NCBI GenBank assembly: GCA_910577175.1
Contig: CAJTLU010000010.1
Location: forward strand, 40,642-104,641
DNA length: 64,000 nucleotides
Direction of reading: 5' to 3'
Source of the DNA: an uncultured Lachnospiraceae bacterium
GTDB lineage: Bacteria > Bacillota > Clostridia > Lachnospirales > Lachnospiraceae
Positions within the stretch are counted from its first letter, which is position 1; every line of letters begins with the position of its first letter. The translations under genes and the position numbers were made by a program. Below, in pieces: positions 17,001 through 25,696 of this stretch. The notes under the pieces were generated by a model, which saw only the letters and a program-made list of their open reading frames with translations, made no database searches and had not been told where the DNA came from.

Positions 17001-17824
17001 CGCTCGATATCAAGGGCAATCTGGTACATAAAACCCTTTCCGTACTGGTAGGCACCCTCCCGGAAGGTAGGCGCATATAAAATCACCTTTTTTTCCTCCG
17101 GAATGCCATAGAATTCTTTTAACTCCGCCACGGTCTCCGGCGTATACGTAAACAACGCCACATTCCGCGGATACCCGGTCTCTATCATCTTCCTTTCCCG
17201 TTCCCCCGCAGACAGCCCGAACGCCGTCGCAAGCTTTTCCGTCGTATAGGCAGACGGCGACAGCAGATAGTCAAACTGTCCTGCCTCCCGGCGATAGAGT
17301 GCATGAATCTCCTTTAAGCTCTGCGCCGCATTTCCGTCCCGCACGATATCAAGCCCCAGACGCTTTAGCGGCGTCCCGTGCCAGGTCTGGATATAGGTCT
17401 GTCCTTTCCTGACCGGTACTACCGGCGGATTTGTCGAATTGGTTATCCGGTACCTTGCCGATGCCATTACCTCATAATACTTCTCACTTCCCCGTTTTAC
17501 CAGCGTCACCCGCTTATTCCTTGTCAGATAATTATGCTTTCTGCAATTCGTAAACGACCATACGAAACGGTATCCCGCATAGGCAGGATTCGCCAGCACC
17601 TCTTCAAACATCGCCTTGGGACTACAGCTGTAGTACTTTCCCTGAAACGCCTCAAATACAATTAAATTCGGGTCAATCGGACATGCCATACACTTTCTGG
17701 CATAAGAAAAGCGTCCCCGCAGACGGTCGGTAAAACGATAATACTTCCACCAGAATCCGTTTGCCTCCAGACGTTTCCGCCTCTTTTCTGCTTTCCGTTG
17801 TCTTCTTTCCTTCCAAAAGCCCAT
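14057..17824 (-). CDS. three-domain enzyme: two CDP-glycerol glycerophosphotransferase domains plus GT4 glycosyltransferase
   Basis: About 1255 residues carrying three catalytic units. Two Glyphos_transf (TagF-type) domains lie at roughly residues 40-430 and 470-830; each has the WHGTPLK motif (His about 149 and 576) and a TDYSSV.FD motif. A GT-B glycosyltransferase of family GT4 lies at roughly 870-1240, with NIGRFSPEKGH and the EGFGLVLAEAD donor-binding motif. TagF domains move glycerol-phosphate from CDP-glycerol onto teichoic-type chains; the GT4 part would add a sugar. A very basic N-terminus suggests membrane-surface attachment. The start is ATG 17824 with GGAGG five bases away; an upstream TTG at 17866 lacks a site. 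It probably builds a sugar-substituted glycerol-phosphate polymer. Confidence 0.9.
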   Translation of the reverse strand: MGFWKERRQRKAEKRRKRLEANGFWWKYYRFTDRLRGRFSYARKCMACPIDPNLIVFEAFQGKYYSCSPKAMFEEVLANPAYAGYRFVWSFTNCRKHNYLTRNKRVTLVKRGSEKYYEVMASARYRITNSTNPPVVPVRKGQTYIQTWHGTPLKRLGLDIVRDGNAAQSLKEIHALYRREAGQFDYLLSPSAYTTEKLATAFGLSAGERERKMIETGYPRNVALFTYTPETVAELKEFYGIPEEKKVILYAPTFREGAYQYGKGFMYQIALDIERLQERFGKTACVLMRTHYLANTQFDYEKYEGFLIKVSGVEDVNRLYVISDLLVTDYSSVMFDFSILRRPMIFYMYDQEQYRGELRDFYIEPDILPGPIVTTQEELETEIEKALFTPFVCDERYEAFCSRFTYLDDADAAKRAVEATIAPQAKYLPEPARLLRYRKRMKRAAEYRRLKKKVANGILKQKRYPQYLEKPLKEKAVLLESQHGRAMDGNIFALLSELARGAEYADYTLYLTAAQGKCSAYRKRLRMLGMGRVKVLRRASLRYFKILATAKYLINDNTFIYNFIKREGQVYLNTWHGTPLKTLGKKIKSEAHAIGNTQKNFLAADYLLYPNEFTMKHMIEDYMLDNIGTGEIWLAGYPRNAVFFDKAEREQVRKQYGLEGKKVYAFLPTWRGVVGQVSGNVQAQQLTEYLAELDAELSDDCLLYVKLHTISNATLSVEEFSHIRLFPEDCETYAFLNAADCLITDYSSVFFDYAVSGRKIILFTYDEEEYEAARGFYFPLSKLPFPQAKTVEELLHHMRTEKEYDDTEFLKTYCAYERADIAASVCKKLLFGGEEGIKTLPIPDNGKRNVIIFGGALNENGITTSLFNLLSQIDREKYNYTILYKIEDMKKHPKQLQRIPEEVHTLGFSNGISIGFFDSVLYKIWTKRGVVPYRIMEPILDRMAKRDTARIFTGCRVDKLIHFSGYSNDLTTIFRGLSCNKTIYAHNDMEKEVKERRLVRSEVLTRAYQEYDSVAVVTEDIKYIAERIAEKLPSRGGKKAHVTVAKNVIDYQRILELSAQELALDATTQINVSMERLQEILNSRAVKFINIGRFSPEKGHGRLLDAFEKIHRESPDTYLIIIGGRGNLYEETLKKAQNLSSYDHIVIILYMSNPYALLKQCNYFIFSSLYEGFGLVLAEADIVGVRCVSTDIDGPRLFMQKYGGTLVEDSEQGVYNAMKLCLDGKVTDTLSVDYAAYNKEAVEEFERIAAMKQEA

Positions 17825-17902
17825 AAATTCCTCCACTGCCGCCCGATACAGGCATGTCTTCCGCAAAATTTCAGCTTTATCTAAAACTACAGCCCCGGTA
17901 TC

Positions 17903-20386
17903 TTATACCGGGGTTCCGCTTCCTTCTATCACCTGCAGGAACGCCTCTTTTGCTTCCTTGTTATATACCTCATAATCCACCGTAAGACCTCCGCAAAGCT
18001 TCCGTTCCATACACAAGGAAAGCGCCTCCGCCACGCCTGCATCACTATTTTCTACCAGCCTGCCGCCATAGCGCTCCATAAACCGCTTCGGTCCCACGAT
18101 ATCCGTAGAAACGCATGCCACGCCAAGAATATCCGCCTCTGCAAGCACCAGACCAAACCCTTCATAAAACGAAGAAAACACAAAAGCATCACAGCGCTTT
18201 AATAATGCATACGGATTTGACAAATAGTGAATCACAATTAAATGCTCGCCAAGGTTCAGACGCTCTGCTTCCGCAAGAGTATCCCGATACAGCACTCCGC
18301 GGCTCCCAAGCAGAATCAGGTAAGAATCCGGATACTTTGGCAAAAGCGCCGCGAACTGCCGCATCAGGCGCATGTGCCCCTTTTCCGGGGAAAACCGCCC
18401 GATATTAATCATCTTTACCCCGTCAGAAGCAAGAATCTCCTGCAGCCGCTCCGGCGTTACCGTACTTTTTGTCTCTTCATCAAACGCCAGCGGCTCCTGC
18501 CCCATACGAAGCACCTTTTGATAATCAATCATATTCTTTACTACAAAAATCCGGGGGGCATGGCCATAAGAGTCCAGAAAACTCCCTACCTTCCCAATCG
18601 CCGGTATCAGGTCCTCTGTCACCACTGCGACCGCATCATAGGTACGGTACGCATTACAGAGAATCTCCCGCTTCATGGTAATGCGGGTATTTAACTCCGC
18701 ATCCATATCATTGTGCGCATAAATGACACGCCTGCACGGGAACGCGCCAAGCATCAACGTAATATGATTGGCATATCCGTTAAAATGCACTGCCGTATCA
18801 ATCTTGGCCCGTCCTGCAATCCTCCGGTAATCATTCGCTCCCGCCCTTTCCAGAACCGGACGGAGCCCTTCATAGGAACCGATGCTGTGCTTTCTGGTCC
18901 ACAGCTTAAACCGCAGCGTATCGGTAAACTTTAAGCTCAGACAGTTAGAAAACCCGAGCCAGCGCACGCCCTCCGGAAGCCCCAAAAGGCGGAACGCATT
19001 TTTCCGGATTTCCCCCGTCTTTACCAGAATAATATAATTCTTTTTTGTCACATCCACATTGGCAAGCAGGTTCTGAATGGAAACCGTTACCCCGTTTAAG
19101 GCAAAATCCCCACAATAGAGCAGAATATTTTCCTTGCCGTTATCCGGCACCTTCTCCTCCTTGAGACAAGAGTCCTTAAGAAATACATGACGGCACAGCC
19201 TTTGCGCCGCATCCGCCCCGTCATAAGCGCAGAACTTCTCCAGAAAGGCAGCATCCTCGTACTGCTTTTCGCTGCACATCTCCGCAAACAGCTCCTCCAC
19301 GGTACGCACCTGCGGAAACGGAAGCTCGGAGAGCGGAAAATAGAACCCCCTCTCTGCCTCATATTCCTCCAAATCATACGGGAACAAAATAATCTTTTTG
19401 CCCGTTACCGCAAAATCAAAAAACACGCTGGAATAGTCCGTCACCAGCCCGTCCATTGCATTCAGAAACGCATACGTTTCGCAATCCTCCGGAAACAGAC
19501 GGATATGGGAAAAGCTATCTAAAGAAATCCCGGAACCACTGATCGTATGCATCTTTACATAAAGGAGCCGGTCGTCAGAAAGCTTTTTATCCAACTCCGC
19601 AAAAAAGCCGAGCAGACGCATATCCTGCTCCTCGCCCGAAACATTCCCGACCGTACCGCGCCAGGTCGGCAGATAGGCATAGACCGTCTTTCCGGACAGC
19701 CCGTATCTCTCCCGGAGCCTTTCGCCCGCTGCCTTATCAAAAAATACGGCATTCCGCGGATAGCCGCCAAGTAACGGCTTGAATTTTCCGATATTATCTA
19801 CCATATAATCCGCAATCATACGTTCCATGGTAAATACGTTCGGATACAGCACATAATCTGCATCTAAAAAGGTCTTCTGGGCGTTGCCGATAGAAAAATA
19901 TTCTGATTTACTCTGCTTTCCCAGCGTCTTTAACGGCGTTCCATGCCATGTATTCAAATAAATCTGTTCTTCTCTTTTTATAAAACAATAAATAAACGTA
20001 TTGTCATTTACCAGATAGCCTGCCGTCGCCAGAACCTTAAAATAAGCATAAGTTCCCCGGCAAAGCACCCTGGCTCTGTCAAATCCGTTTTCCTTTAAGA
20101 TTGCCCGAAAACGTCTGCAGTTCTTTGACTCCGCCGATACATACAGCGTAAGCCCCCGGTACGCCTCTTCCCTGCATAGCTCTGCCAATACGGCATAGAT
20201 ATTACCATCCAGGGAACGCCCATGCTGGGACTCCAAAAGCACGACATCCCGCTTCACTGGAAGACGCTCCAGATACCTCAGATACCGCTTTCTCTGCAAT
20301 AACCCCCTCCGCAGCTTACGAACAATCCCCCTCGCCCTTTTCGCCTGTCTGACAAGCCTGCCCCTAAGACGCAAAAGCACGCTCAT
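17903..20386 (-). CDS. bifunctional CDP-glycerol glycerophosphotransferase / GT4 glycosyltransferase
   Basis: 827 residues resembling the last two-thirds of the next gene's product: one Glyphos_transf domain (about 50-400; WHGTPLK His about 148, VTDYSSVFFDFA) followed by a GT4 glycosyltransferase (about 430-815; INIGRFSPEKGH and YEGFGLVLAEADILG near 739). The two proteins are clear paralogs, so the operon arose by duplication, with the larger protein having an extra TagF unit in front. The start is ATG 20386 after AAAGGAATGG; an in-frame TTG at 20407 is less likely. It lies about 70 bases after the PHP gene and 78 before the next gene. Confidence 0.9.
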   Translation of the reverse strand: MSVLLRLRGRLVRQAKRARGIVRKLRRGLLQRKRYLRYLERLPVKRDVVLLESQHGRSLDGNIYAVLAELCREEAYRGLTLYVSAESKNCRRFRAILKENGFDRARVLCRGTYAYFKVLATAGYLVNDNTFIYCFIKREEQIYLNTWHGTPLKTLGKQSKSEYFSIGNAQKTFLDADYVLYPNVFTMERMIADYMVDNIGKFKPLLGGYPRNAVFFDKAAGERLRERYGLSGKTVYAYLPTWRGTVGNVSGEEQDMRLLGFFAELDKKLSDDRLLYVKMHTISGSGISLDSFSHIRLFPEDCETYAFLNAMDGLVTDYSSVFFDFAVTGKKIILFPYDLEEYEAERGFYFPLSELPFPQVRTVEELFAEMCSEKQYEDAAFLEKFCAYDGADAAQRLCRHVFLKDSCLKEEKVPDNGKENILLYCGDFALNGVTVSIQNLLANVDVTKKNYIILVKTGEIRKNAFRLLGLPEGVRWLGFSNCLSLKFTDTLRFKLWTRKHSIGSYEGLRPVLERAGANDYRRIAGRAKIDTAVHFNGYANHITLMLGAFPCRRVIYAHNDMDAELNTRITMKREILCNAYRTYDAVAVVTEDLIPAIGKVGSFLDSYGHAPRIFVVKNMIDYQKVLRMGQEPLAFDEETKSTVTPERLQEILASDGVKMINIGRFSPEKGHMRLMRQFAALLPKYPDSYLILLGSRGVLYRDTLAEAERLNLGEHLIVIHYLSNPYALLKRCDAFVFSSFYEGFGLVLAEADILGVACVSTDIVGPKRFMERYGGRLVENSDAGVAEALSLCMERKLCGGLTVDYEVYNKEAKEAFLQVIEGSGTPV

Positions 20387-20457
20387 TTTTCTTCCATTCC
20401 TTTCCAAAGCACAGATAACCTGTAAGGGTATTTCAGGAACCCTTCGTTCTTATGCTC

Positions 20458-21153
20458 TTACCTTTCCGTAAACTCTGTTATAACGCGGTATCCGCTTCCG
20501 CGCCTGACCGCATCGATATAGCTTTGTATGCTCTCCCACTTTTCCTCAAACACAACACCGCCCCGCAGCTGCACCCGCATATGGGCGTCCGAACCGCCGG
20601 TGCCAGGAATCCCATGCTCCTTCGCATAAGCCGCCGCCCTCTCGTTAAAGCCCTTGTCTCTTTCCGCATTCAGGGCATTGCCGACCTCAAACGCTTCGCA
20701 GCAGTCCGGATAAAGCTTTACCTCCCGGATATAAGGCGCCTCCCGGTACGGATGTGCCTGTACCACAAGACCGCCTGCCGCCTTTACCCTCGCAAACTGT
20801 TCCGCCGGGCTCCAGGATAACATATCCTCCTGCTCCTTTAACCACGCCTCAGATAGCCCGTACAGCAGAAACTCCTGTCCGGAAAAATTGGTCTCCAGCC
20901 CGAAAAAGACCTGGAGCCCGATTTCATCTCCCCGCTTCTTTGCATTCCGGTAGCCCGCGCAAAACTGCTCCACACGCTCTCTCCACGGCAAATCCCGCGG
21001 CACCGCGCAATTCCCATTAAAAAAGTGGTCGGTCACCACAATTCCGGTATAACCAAACCCCTGATACAGTTCCGCCTGCTCCACACCGGAAAGCTTCCCA
21101 CAGGCGCTGCCCTCCCTGGTATGCAAATGTGTTTCGTAACTATATTCTGCCAT
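20458..21153 (-). CDS. PHP-domain phosphoesterase
   Basis: 231 residues with the PHP metal-binding motifs: ETHLHTREGS near the N-terminus, VVTDHFF, VVQAHPYR, and GGSDAHMR near residue 190. PHP proteins are metal-dependent phosphoesterases. Without a polymerase domain, and as the first gene of a glycerol-phosphate polymer operon, it may cleave or trim a phosphodiester or phosphomonoester of the surface polymer. That role is inferred from context; a histidinol-phosphatase-like activity is also possible. AAGGAG lies seven bases before the ATG. Confidence 0.88.
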   Translation of the reverse strand: MAEYSYETHLHTREGSACGKLSGVEQAELYQGFGYTGIVVTDHFFNGNCAVPRDLPWRERVEQFCAGYRNAKKRGDEIGLQVFFGLETNFSGQEFLLYGLSEAWLKEQEDMLSWSPAEQFARVKAAGGLVVQAHPYREAPYIREVKLYPDCCEAFEVGNALNAERDKGFNERAAAYAKEHGIPGTGGSDAHMRVQLRGGVVFEEKWESIQSYIDAVRRGSGYRVITEFTER

Positions 21154-21197
21154 GACTGACTCCTTTTTAGATACAAACCACCCATTTTCTTTCTTCC

Positions 21198-21226
21198 ATT
21201 ATAAGGAACTTGCCGGTCTATGTCAA
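21198..21226 (-). promoter_or_regulatory. consensus sigma-A promoter of the PHP-TagF-tagD operon
   Basis: Minus strand TTGACA, 17 bases, TATAAT: both hexamers perfect. It lies about 45 bases upstream of the PHP start and should drive the four-gene operon strongly. Confidence 0.92.
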
Positions 21227-21353
21227 CTGTAGAAAGCAAACTTAAGGTTTCACATTTTGTCTTTTCCCTGCACTATAAATACCAACAAAAATAAGACAGC
21301 CATATTCCCTTTACAGTAAAAGATGCTCTCCGCTTGTAAGCCGGGGCTGCGCT

Positions 21354-22040
21354 TCATGCGACAGCCCCCTTACTCTCTTCTGTCAGCACCCCGTCGTCAA
21401 TCCGGAATATCCTGTCCGCCTTTTCTGCAATTGCCGGCTCATGGGTAATCATCACAAGTGTACCGTCGAACCTTTTAATCGTGCTTATTAACAGACGAAT
21501 TACCTCTTCTGACGATTCCTTATCAAGATTTCCGGTTGGCTCGTCTGCAAGAATAAGCTCGGGATGATTCACAAGTGCCCTCCCGATGGCTACTCTCTGC
21601 TGCTGTCCTCCGGAAAGCTGCGACGGGAAATGATGAAGCCGGTCGCTGATACCAAGTGCCTCAGCAAGCTCATCGACATACTCCTTTTCAATTTTCCGTT
21701 TATCCAGAAGCGTCGGCATCACAAGGTTTTCGTATGCTGTCATAATCGGCACCAGCTGATAGTTCTGAAAAATAAACCCTATCTTTCTCCTTCGTATTTC
21801 TGCCAGCTTCTCATCTGAATTTTGATAAAGCTCTTCCTCTCCTAAAAACACGCTTCCTCCGGTCGGACGATCCAAACCACCGCACAAATTCAGAAGCGTA
21901 CTCTTCCCCGACCCACTGGCTCCTACCACTGCCACAAATTCTCCCTTTTCTACGGAAAAGCTGCACTCCTTTAATGCCCTGACATCGACATCTCCCTGAT
22001 GATATACTCTGGAAAGTCCTTCTGTTCTTAAAACCGTCAT
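21354..22040 (-). CDS. ABC transporter ATP-binding protein (MacB/LolD type)
   Basis: 228 residues with Walker A GASGSGKST, Q-loop FIFQNYQLVPIM, signature LSGGQQQR, Walker B LILADEPTGNLD, and switch His in MITHE. This is the subfamily that pairs with FtsX-like permeases to extrude peptides or lipoproteins or to confer antimicrobial-peptide resistance. It follows the permease by 37 bases and ends the operon. A GGGGCTG/CAGCCCC hairpin (21343-21368) overlaps its stop codon but has no T-run. Confidence 0.93.
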   Translation of the reverse strand: MTVLRTEGLSRVYHQGDVDVRALKECSFSVEKGEFVAVVGASGSGKSTLLNLCGGLDRPTGGSVFLGEEELYQNSDEKLAEIRRRKIGFIFQNYQLVPIMTAYENLVMPTLLDKRKIEKEYVDELAEALGISDRLHHFPSQLSGGQQQRVAIGRALVNHPELILADEPTGNLDKESSEEVIRLLISTIKRFDGTLVMITHEPAIAEKADRIFRIDDGVLTEESKGAVA

Positions 22041-22077
22041 AATTTTTCCTCCTGTTGACTTTAGTCTGCCCGCCTGT

Positions 22078-24375
22078 CTATTCCTTCTGTTCCAATTCCT
22101 TTAATACCTGTCCTGAAGCAAACCATGTTGCCCCCAGGGAAATTCCTATTACAAACACGATAAGTACGGTAAGCTCTGCCACTGGAAATCGTACTGTATT
22201 TTCCTTTAACCACTGATCTGAAAATGTACTGATATTAAACCGGTAAAGGAGATAGCCCAGCCCTGCATTCGCTAATGCCAATATCCAGGAGCTTCTCACT
22301 GATTGAAGCAGCATCGCCTTTTTTACCATCTTCCTTGACGCTCCCATTGCAAAAAACTTCCGGTATTCTTCTGTCTTGGCAAGATAATAAAAGGAATAAT
22401 AGCAAAACAGAAACGTAACCGCTGCCAGAACGGCTAGCAACACCTCCGTCATTGTAGAAATCCATGTATCATGATTTAATTCCTCTTGGGTATTTCCATG
22501 TAAAAGTGCATTTTTTGTAAGAGAAACTCCTTCCATTTCCCGTTCCAATATGCTGGCAGTCTCCGTATATGTAGTATTATCCAACATCACGGAAAAGGCC
22601 TGCAGTTCCGGAACTCCGAAAATTTCACAATACCGGCTAAAACTGATAAACATATAATAGTCCGTATCAATTTCACCCATATTCTGTGCCAACATCACAA
22701 TTTCACAATCATAATGCGCGCCGGACGGAGAAAGCAGCCGTATTGTTTCCCCCTTCTCTATTCTCTTGCTTGCTGTCCTGGCGGTCTTCCGGACCAAGAT
22801 TCCGTTCTCACCTAAAAGCTCCTTCCCGGATTCTGCCGATACTATCATACCGGTTTTCTCAGAATTTATTTTCATCTTCTGGAAGCTTTGCTCATCCAAA
22901 ATCTGAAGCCGTACTGCGATAGGTTTCCCCTCATATTCTGCAATATTGCCGCCAGACTGTTCTACGGAAAATCCAGCACTTTGCATACCTGGGATTTCCA
23001 GAATCCGAATAACCTCCTCTTCTGTAAACGACCCCTCCTTCTTTTCAACTTCGTATGTCTCCTCAAACGCATTCTGTACATTGCCCTGCAGACTGCTCCG
23101 AAGCATTAAAAAATCTATTGTCGGAAAGAGCAGACCGGTTATTGTAATCATAATTAAACCAAATCGTTTTCCCCTCAGACGTTTTCCTTCAAGACCTGCA
23201 TACCACCAGATAGGATGCTTTATCTGGAGCTTCTGTTTACTCTTTAAACTTATCAGATTCTCGCCAATCCGCCCTATTCCATTCATCAGTGCGACCGGCG
23301 TTTCTTTTAACAGTGCAAAAATGGCTGGCAGCTGCAACAGAAGCAGCATCGCAAGTCCTCCTGCCGGAATCATCACAATGCTCACCCAGCCAGCATTTTT
23401 CCCAATTCCTGCGTCTGTAAAGGTCAGTGCCCTCTCTATTTCCCTTACCAGTAAGGTTATTCCGATTCCAAGTAAGATTCCGATTACCCCTGACAAAAGA
23501 ATCCTTGCCGTAAGCATTGCCGCAATCTGTTTCTTCTTCGCCCCCAATGCCCGCAAAATTCCAATGTTCTTCTTTTCATCCTGGAGCACGATATAAATAA
23601 TAGCGCCAAGACATGCGCCAAATAGTATCGTTACTACTATAACTTGATATAAAACTGCCTTCAGGGAATATTCCTCATACAGCTCTCCTTCTCTGCTCAT
23701 CCCTACAATCGTACACGCGCCAAACCGTTCATGAAAATCCCATGCTAACTTCCCATCCTCAAAATGTGCTGTCTGAACAAACACATCATATTTGCTTTCT
23801 TCATAAGGCAGTTCTTCCGTAAGCTCTTTAAAATCATCGCTATACAAAAATGCATAAGCCTCCGTAAAGCTGCCCAATGTTTTCACTACACCGGATACAA
23901 CTGCTTTTATCTGCTTCTTTTCTTCTCCCACCTTCACCTCTAACAGTATTGTTTCTCCTGGTATTGGCTGACGCTTACTAATCAGCGCCTTTTCTGTCAG
24001 TAAAATCTCGCCCTGCCCTGGCGCCCCGCCATATAAATATGTGAATTTCCATGCATCGGGAACTTCCGAAGAAATCAGATATTCCGCATGGTCAATACCC
24101 CCGGTGATTTCTATCTTCCTGACCGGCTCCGCATGCACTACTTCCTCATGCCTGTTCAGGTAATCAATCCCTTCCATAAGAACATCCGATATTTTAACAT
24201 TAAAGCCCCAATCGCTTTTCTCTGCCTCTGCTACGCGTTTCCGTTCTCCGGAATCCTTCCCCATTACCCTTACAACCAGCATTACCATAAATGCCGCAAT
24301 CCCCAGAATCAGAAAGAACTGTTTTTTGAAATTTTTTGAAAAAGTACGCCTGATGTAAATACTGATATAATTCAT
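22078..24375 (-). CDS. FtsX-like ABC permease with large extracytoplasmic domain
   Basis: 765 residues with the MacB/FtsX layout duplicated as in the eight-or-more-helix peptide exporters. A membrane helix near residue 25 is followed by an extracytoplasmic domain (about 45-240). Then come three helices with the FtsX ILRALGAKKKQI loop (about 245-360), a second extracytoplasmic domain (about 420-610) and three C-terminal helices with KFFAMGASRKMVKK. It should form the transmembrane part of the adjacent ABC transporter. AGGAGGAG precedes ATG 24375. Neighbouring small secreted and anchored proteins suggest it exports or removes them, or protects against a peptide. Confidence 0.9.
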   Translation of the reverse strand: MNYISIYIRRTFSKNFKKQFFLILGIAAFMVMLVVRVMGKDSGERKRVAEAEKSDWGFNVKISDVLMEGIDYLNRHEEVVHAEPVRKIEITGGIDHAEYLISSEVPDAWKFTYLYGGAPGQGEILLTEKALISKRQPIPGETILLEVKVGEEKKQIKAVVSGVVKTLGSFTEAYAFLYSDDFKELTEELPYEESKYDVFVQTAHFEDGKLAWDFHERFGACTIVGMSREGELYEEYSLKAVLYQVIVVTILFGACLGAIIYIVLQDEKKNIGILRALGAKKKQIAAMLTARILLSGVIGILLGIGITLLVREIERALTFTDAGIGKNAGWVSIVMIPAGGLAMLLLLQLPAIFALLKETPVALMNGIGRIGENLISLKSKQKLQIKHPIWWYAGLEGKRLRGKRFGLIMITITGLLFPTIDFLMLRSSLQGNVQNAFEETYEVEKKEGSFTEEEVIRILEIPGMQSAGFSVEQSGGNIAEYEGKPIAVRLQILDEQSFQKMKINSEKTGMIVSAESGKELLGENGILVRKTARTASKRIEKGETIRLLSPSGAHYDCEIVMLAQNMGEIDTDYYMFISFSRYCEIFGVPELQAFSVMLDNTTYTETASILEREMEGVSLTKNALLHGNTQEELNHDTWISTMTEVLLAVLAAVTFLFCYYSFYYLAKTEEYRKFFAMGASRKMVKKAMLLQSVRSSWILALANAGLGYLLYRFNISTFSDQWLKENTVRFPVAELTVLIVFVIGISLGATWFASGQVLKELEQKE

Positions 24376-24387
24376 AGACTGCTCCTC

Positions 24388-24897
24388 CTATTCATGGAAC
24401 TCCCCGCCCCCTGCATCCAGATCGGTACAGGCATGCAAAATCTGGTTGTCACGTACCTTCCACCAGATGAGCCAACTGCGCTCTAACACCTGAACTCCTT
24501 CCACATGAACCTTCTGGTTTTTGCCTTCTCCATCTTCATAGCTTAACTCATAAATTACAGTATATGGAATTGAACCATCCAGTCTCCGTTTTCCAAGTTC
24601 AAGACGAATCAGACGGCTATTTCTCTTATGGTCTTTTATATACTGCCTCTGTTCTAACAAGGAATTGTATGTATTGAACCGCTCAAGGTATTCTTCCGAC
24701 AAATACAATGCACGCTTCTCCAATAACTTCTCATATGTTTCGTATGTATAATTGTTTTGCAGCGTCAGATTCCTCTTTACGACAAAATACGGAATCCGTG
24801 TATATCCATATACCATCGCTGCCATAACTGCTAAAAGCAGGCACCAGCGGATGATTTTCTTTCTGACAGGATTTGTTTTCCGTTCAATTCGTTCCAT
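24388..24897 (-). CDS. membrane-anchored extracytoplasmic protein of unknown function
   Basis: 169 residues: a basic cytoplasmic N-terminus (about 1-15), one membrane helix (WCLLLAVMAAMVYGYT), then a soluble outer domain rich in Tyr, Arg and Lys with a Trp cluster near the C-terminus (SWLIWWKVR). I do not recognise the family. It lies 13 bases before the permease and could be an accessory or adaptor subunit of that transporter. The ribosome site (GGAAAAAA) is weak, which suggests translation coupled to the genes upstream. Confidence 0.75.
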   Translation of the reverse strand: MERIERKTNPVRKKIIRWCLLLAVMAAMVYGYTRIPYFVVKRNLTLQNNYTYETYEKLLEKRALYLSEEYLERFNTYNSLLEQRQYIKDHKRNSRLIRLELGKRRLDGSIPYTVIYELSYEDGEGKNQKVHVEGVQVLERSWLIWWKVRDNQILHACTDLDAGGGEFHE

Positions 24898-24904
24898 GCT
24901 TTTT

Positions 24905-24933
24905 TCCGGGGGAAATTATTTATCTCCCCCGGA
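24905..24933 (-). other. hairpin inside the exporter operon
   Basis: TCCGGGGGA pairs with TCCCCCGGA across an 11-base AT loop. On the transcribed strand it is followed by A, not U, so it is not a standard terminator. It may protect the 3' end of the small secreted-protein message and set its level above the downstream genes. Confidence 0.5.
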
Positions 24934-24946
24934 CTCCTTTCCTTAA

Positions 24947-25360
24947 TTATTGTGTAAGAACTGTTACATCACTTCCAAGTCCATTACAATAACCATAATC
25001 AATCGTTCCCTTACCACAATTCATGTGAATTTCATTATCGCAGTGTTTTGCAATTACACCAGTAATGCTTTTGCAATACTGGCACTTCTCACTGCTGCCA
25101 TGATATGGATACTTGACTGTACATATGATATAATTATCATTTCCAACAAGCTGGTCCCAAAAACTATCATAATGTTTATGCGTTGTTTCAGTATAATCGG
25201 AAAATCCAATACAATAATACCTGTAATCATGGTATCCCGTCGGATTTACCCCACATCCCTTCTCTGGAGCCGTCCTCGCCTTTGCTAACGCCGGCACTGT
25301 TACGATAGCTGCTGCAACCAGCGCTACTACTGCCGCTACATTCTTAAAAAATTTTTTCAT
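24947..25360 (-). CDS. small Cys-rich secreted protein
   Basis: 137 residues with a clear Sec signal peptide (MKKFFKNVAAVVALVAAAIV then VPALAKA). The mature ~110 residues hold eight Cys and many Tyr and His, including KCQYC and KHCDNEIHMNC, so either disulfide bonding or metal binding is likely. I do not recognise a family. It lacks the Trp pattern of lactococcin 972, although gene order (secreted peptide, then membrane proteins and an ABC ATPase) is similar to such loci. The start has an excellent AGGAGG. It overlaps the preceding small gene by four bases. Confidence 0.85.
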   Translation of the reverse strand: MKKFFKNVAAVVALVAAAIVTVPALAKARTAPEKGCGVNPTGYHDYRYYCIGFSDYTETTHKHYDSFWDQLVGNDNYIICTVKYPYHGSSEKCQYCKSITGVIAKHCDNEIHMNCGKGTIDYGYCNGLGSDVTVLTQ

Positions 25361-25629
25361 TCCTTTTTCCTCCTGAAGCTTTTATGTGGCTGCTTTTCTT
25401 CAACAAGACCTGACAAAAGCAGCCTCTTATCAATTTTATTGCCATTTTCTCCATTATGACATATAATAATATTCAGGTATGATAAGTCATATCGGAGAAG
25501 AACTGAACTGTAGTCCACGCCGTTATCGTGTTCTGCAGTCTTTTCTTTTTCCTGGGCTTCGAATCCTTTGCATAGTTCCTCCTCCTTTGTTTTATTACAA
25601 AAAGGAAACTTCCTTTTCGCGCAGAGCAT
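25357..25629 (-). CDS. small hypothetical protein, first gene of the exporter operon
   Basis: 90 residues, MLCAKRKFPFC start, charged, three Cys in the first 20 residues and one more later, with no signal peptide or clear membrane helix. GGGAGGAG is well placed before ATG 25629. Its last codons overlap the start of the secreted protein, and the ribosome site of that gene lies within its coding end, so translation is coupled. It is not recognised; a leader, immunity or regulatory peptide is possible. Confidence 0.6.
   Translation of the reverse strand: MLCAKRKFPFCNKTKEEELCKGFEAQEKEKTAEHDNGVDYSSVLLRYDLSYLNIIICHNGENGNKIDKRLLLSGLVEEKQPHKSFRRKKE
25358..25433 (-). repeat. duplicated segment, copy A (start region of the Cys-rich protein gene)
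   Basis: On the minus strand TTGATAAGAG..CTTTTGTCAGG, about 30 bases, then TTCAGGAGGAAAAAGGAATGA. The same order and spacing recur in copy B (25697-25771). This copy spans the end of the 90-residue gene and the ribosome site and start codon of the Cys-rich gene. Confidence 0.6.
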
Positions 25630-25665
25630 TGTCTCCTCCCTTATAGATCCATAAAATATATCACA

Positions 25666-25684
25666 GGAATATTCTATTTATTCC
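25666..25684. promoter_or_regulatory. inverted repeat upstream of the exporter operon
   Basis: GGAATA and TATTCC separated by seven AT bases, about 40 bases before the 90-residue gene. Placed where an operator would act on a divergent promoter region; no clear minus-35 was found. Confidence 0.4.
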
Positions 25685-25696
25685 GGAACCCTTACT

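Noticed and set aside
24905..24933. Terminator between the Cys-rich protein and anchored protein genes
   Set aside because: Strong stem but followed by A residues on the transcribed strand.
24947..25360. Lactococcin 972-family bacteriocin
   Set aside because: Gene order is similar, but the mature peptide is Cys-rich and lacks the family's Trp/Tyr/His pattern.
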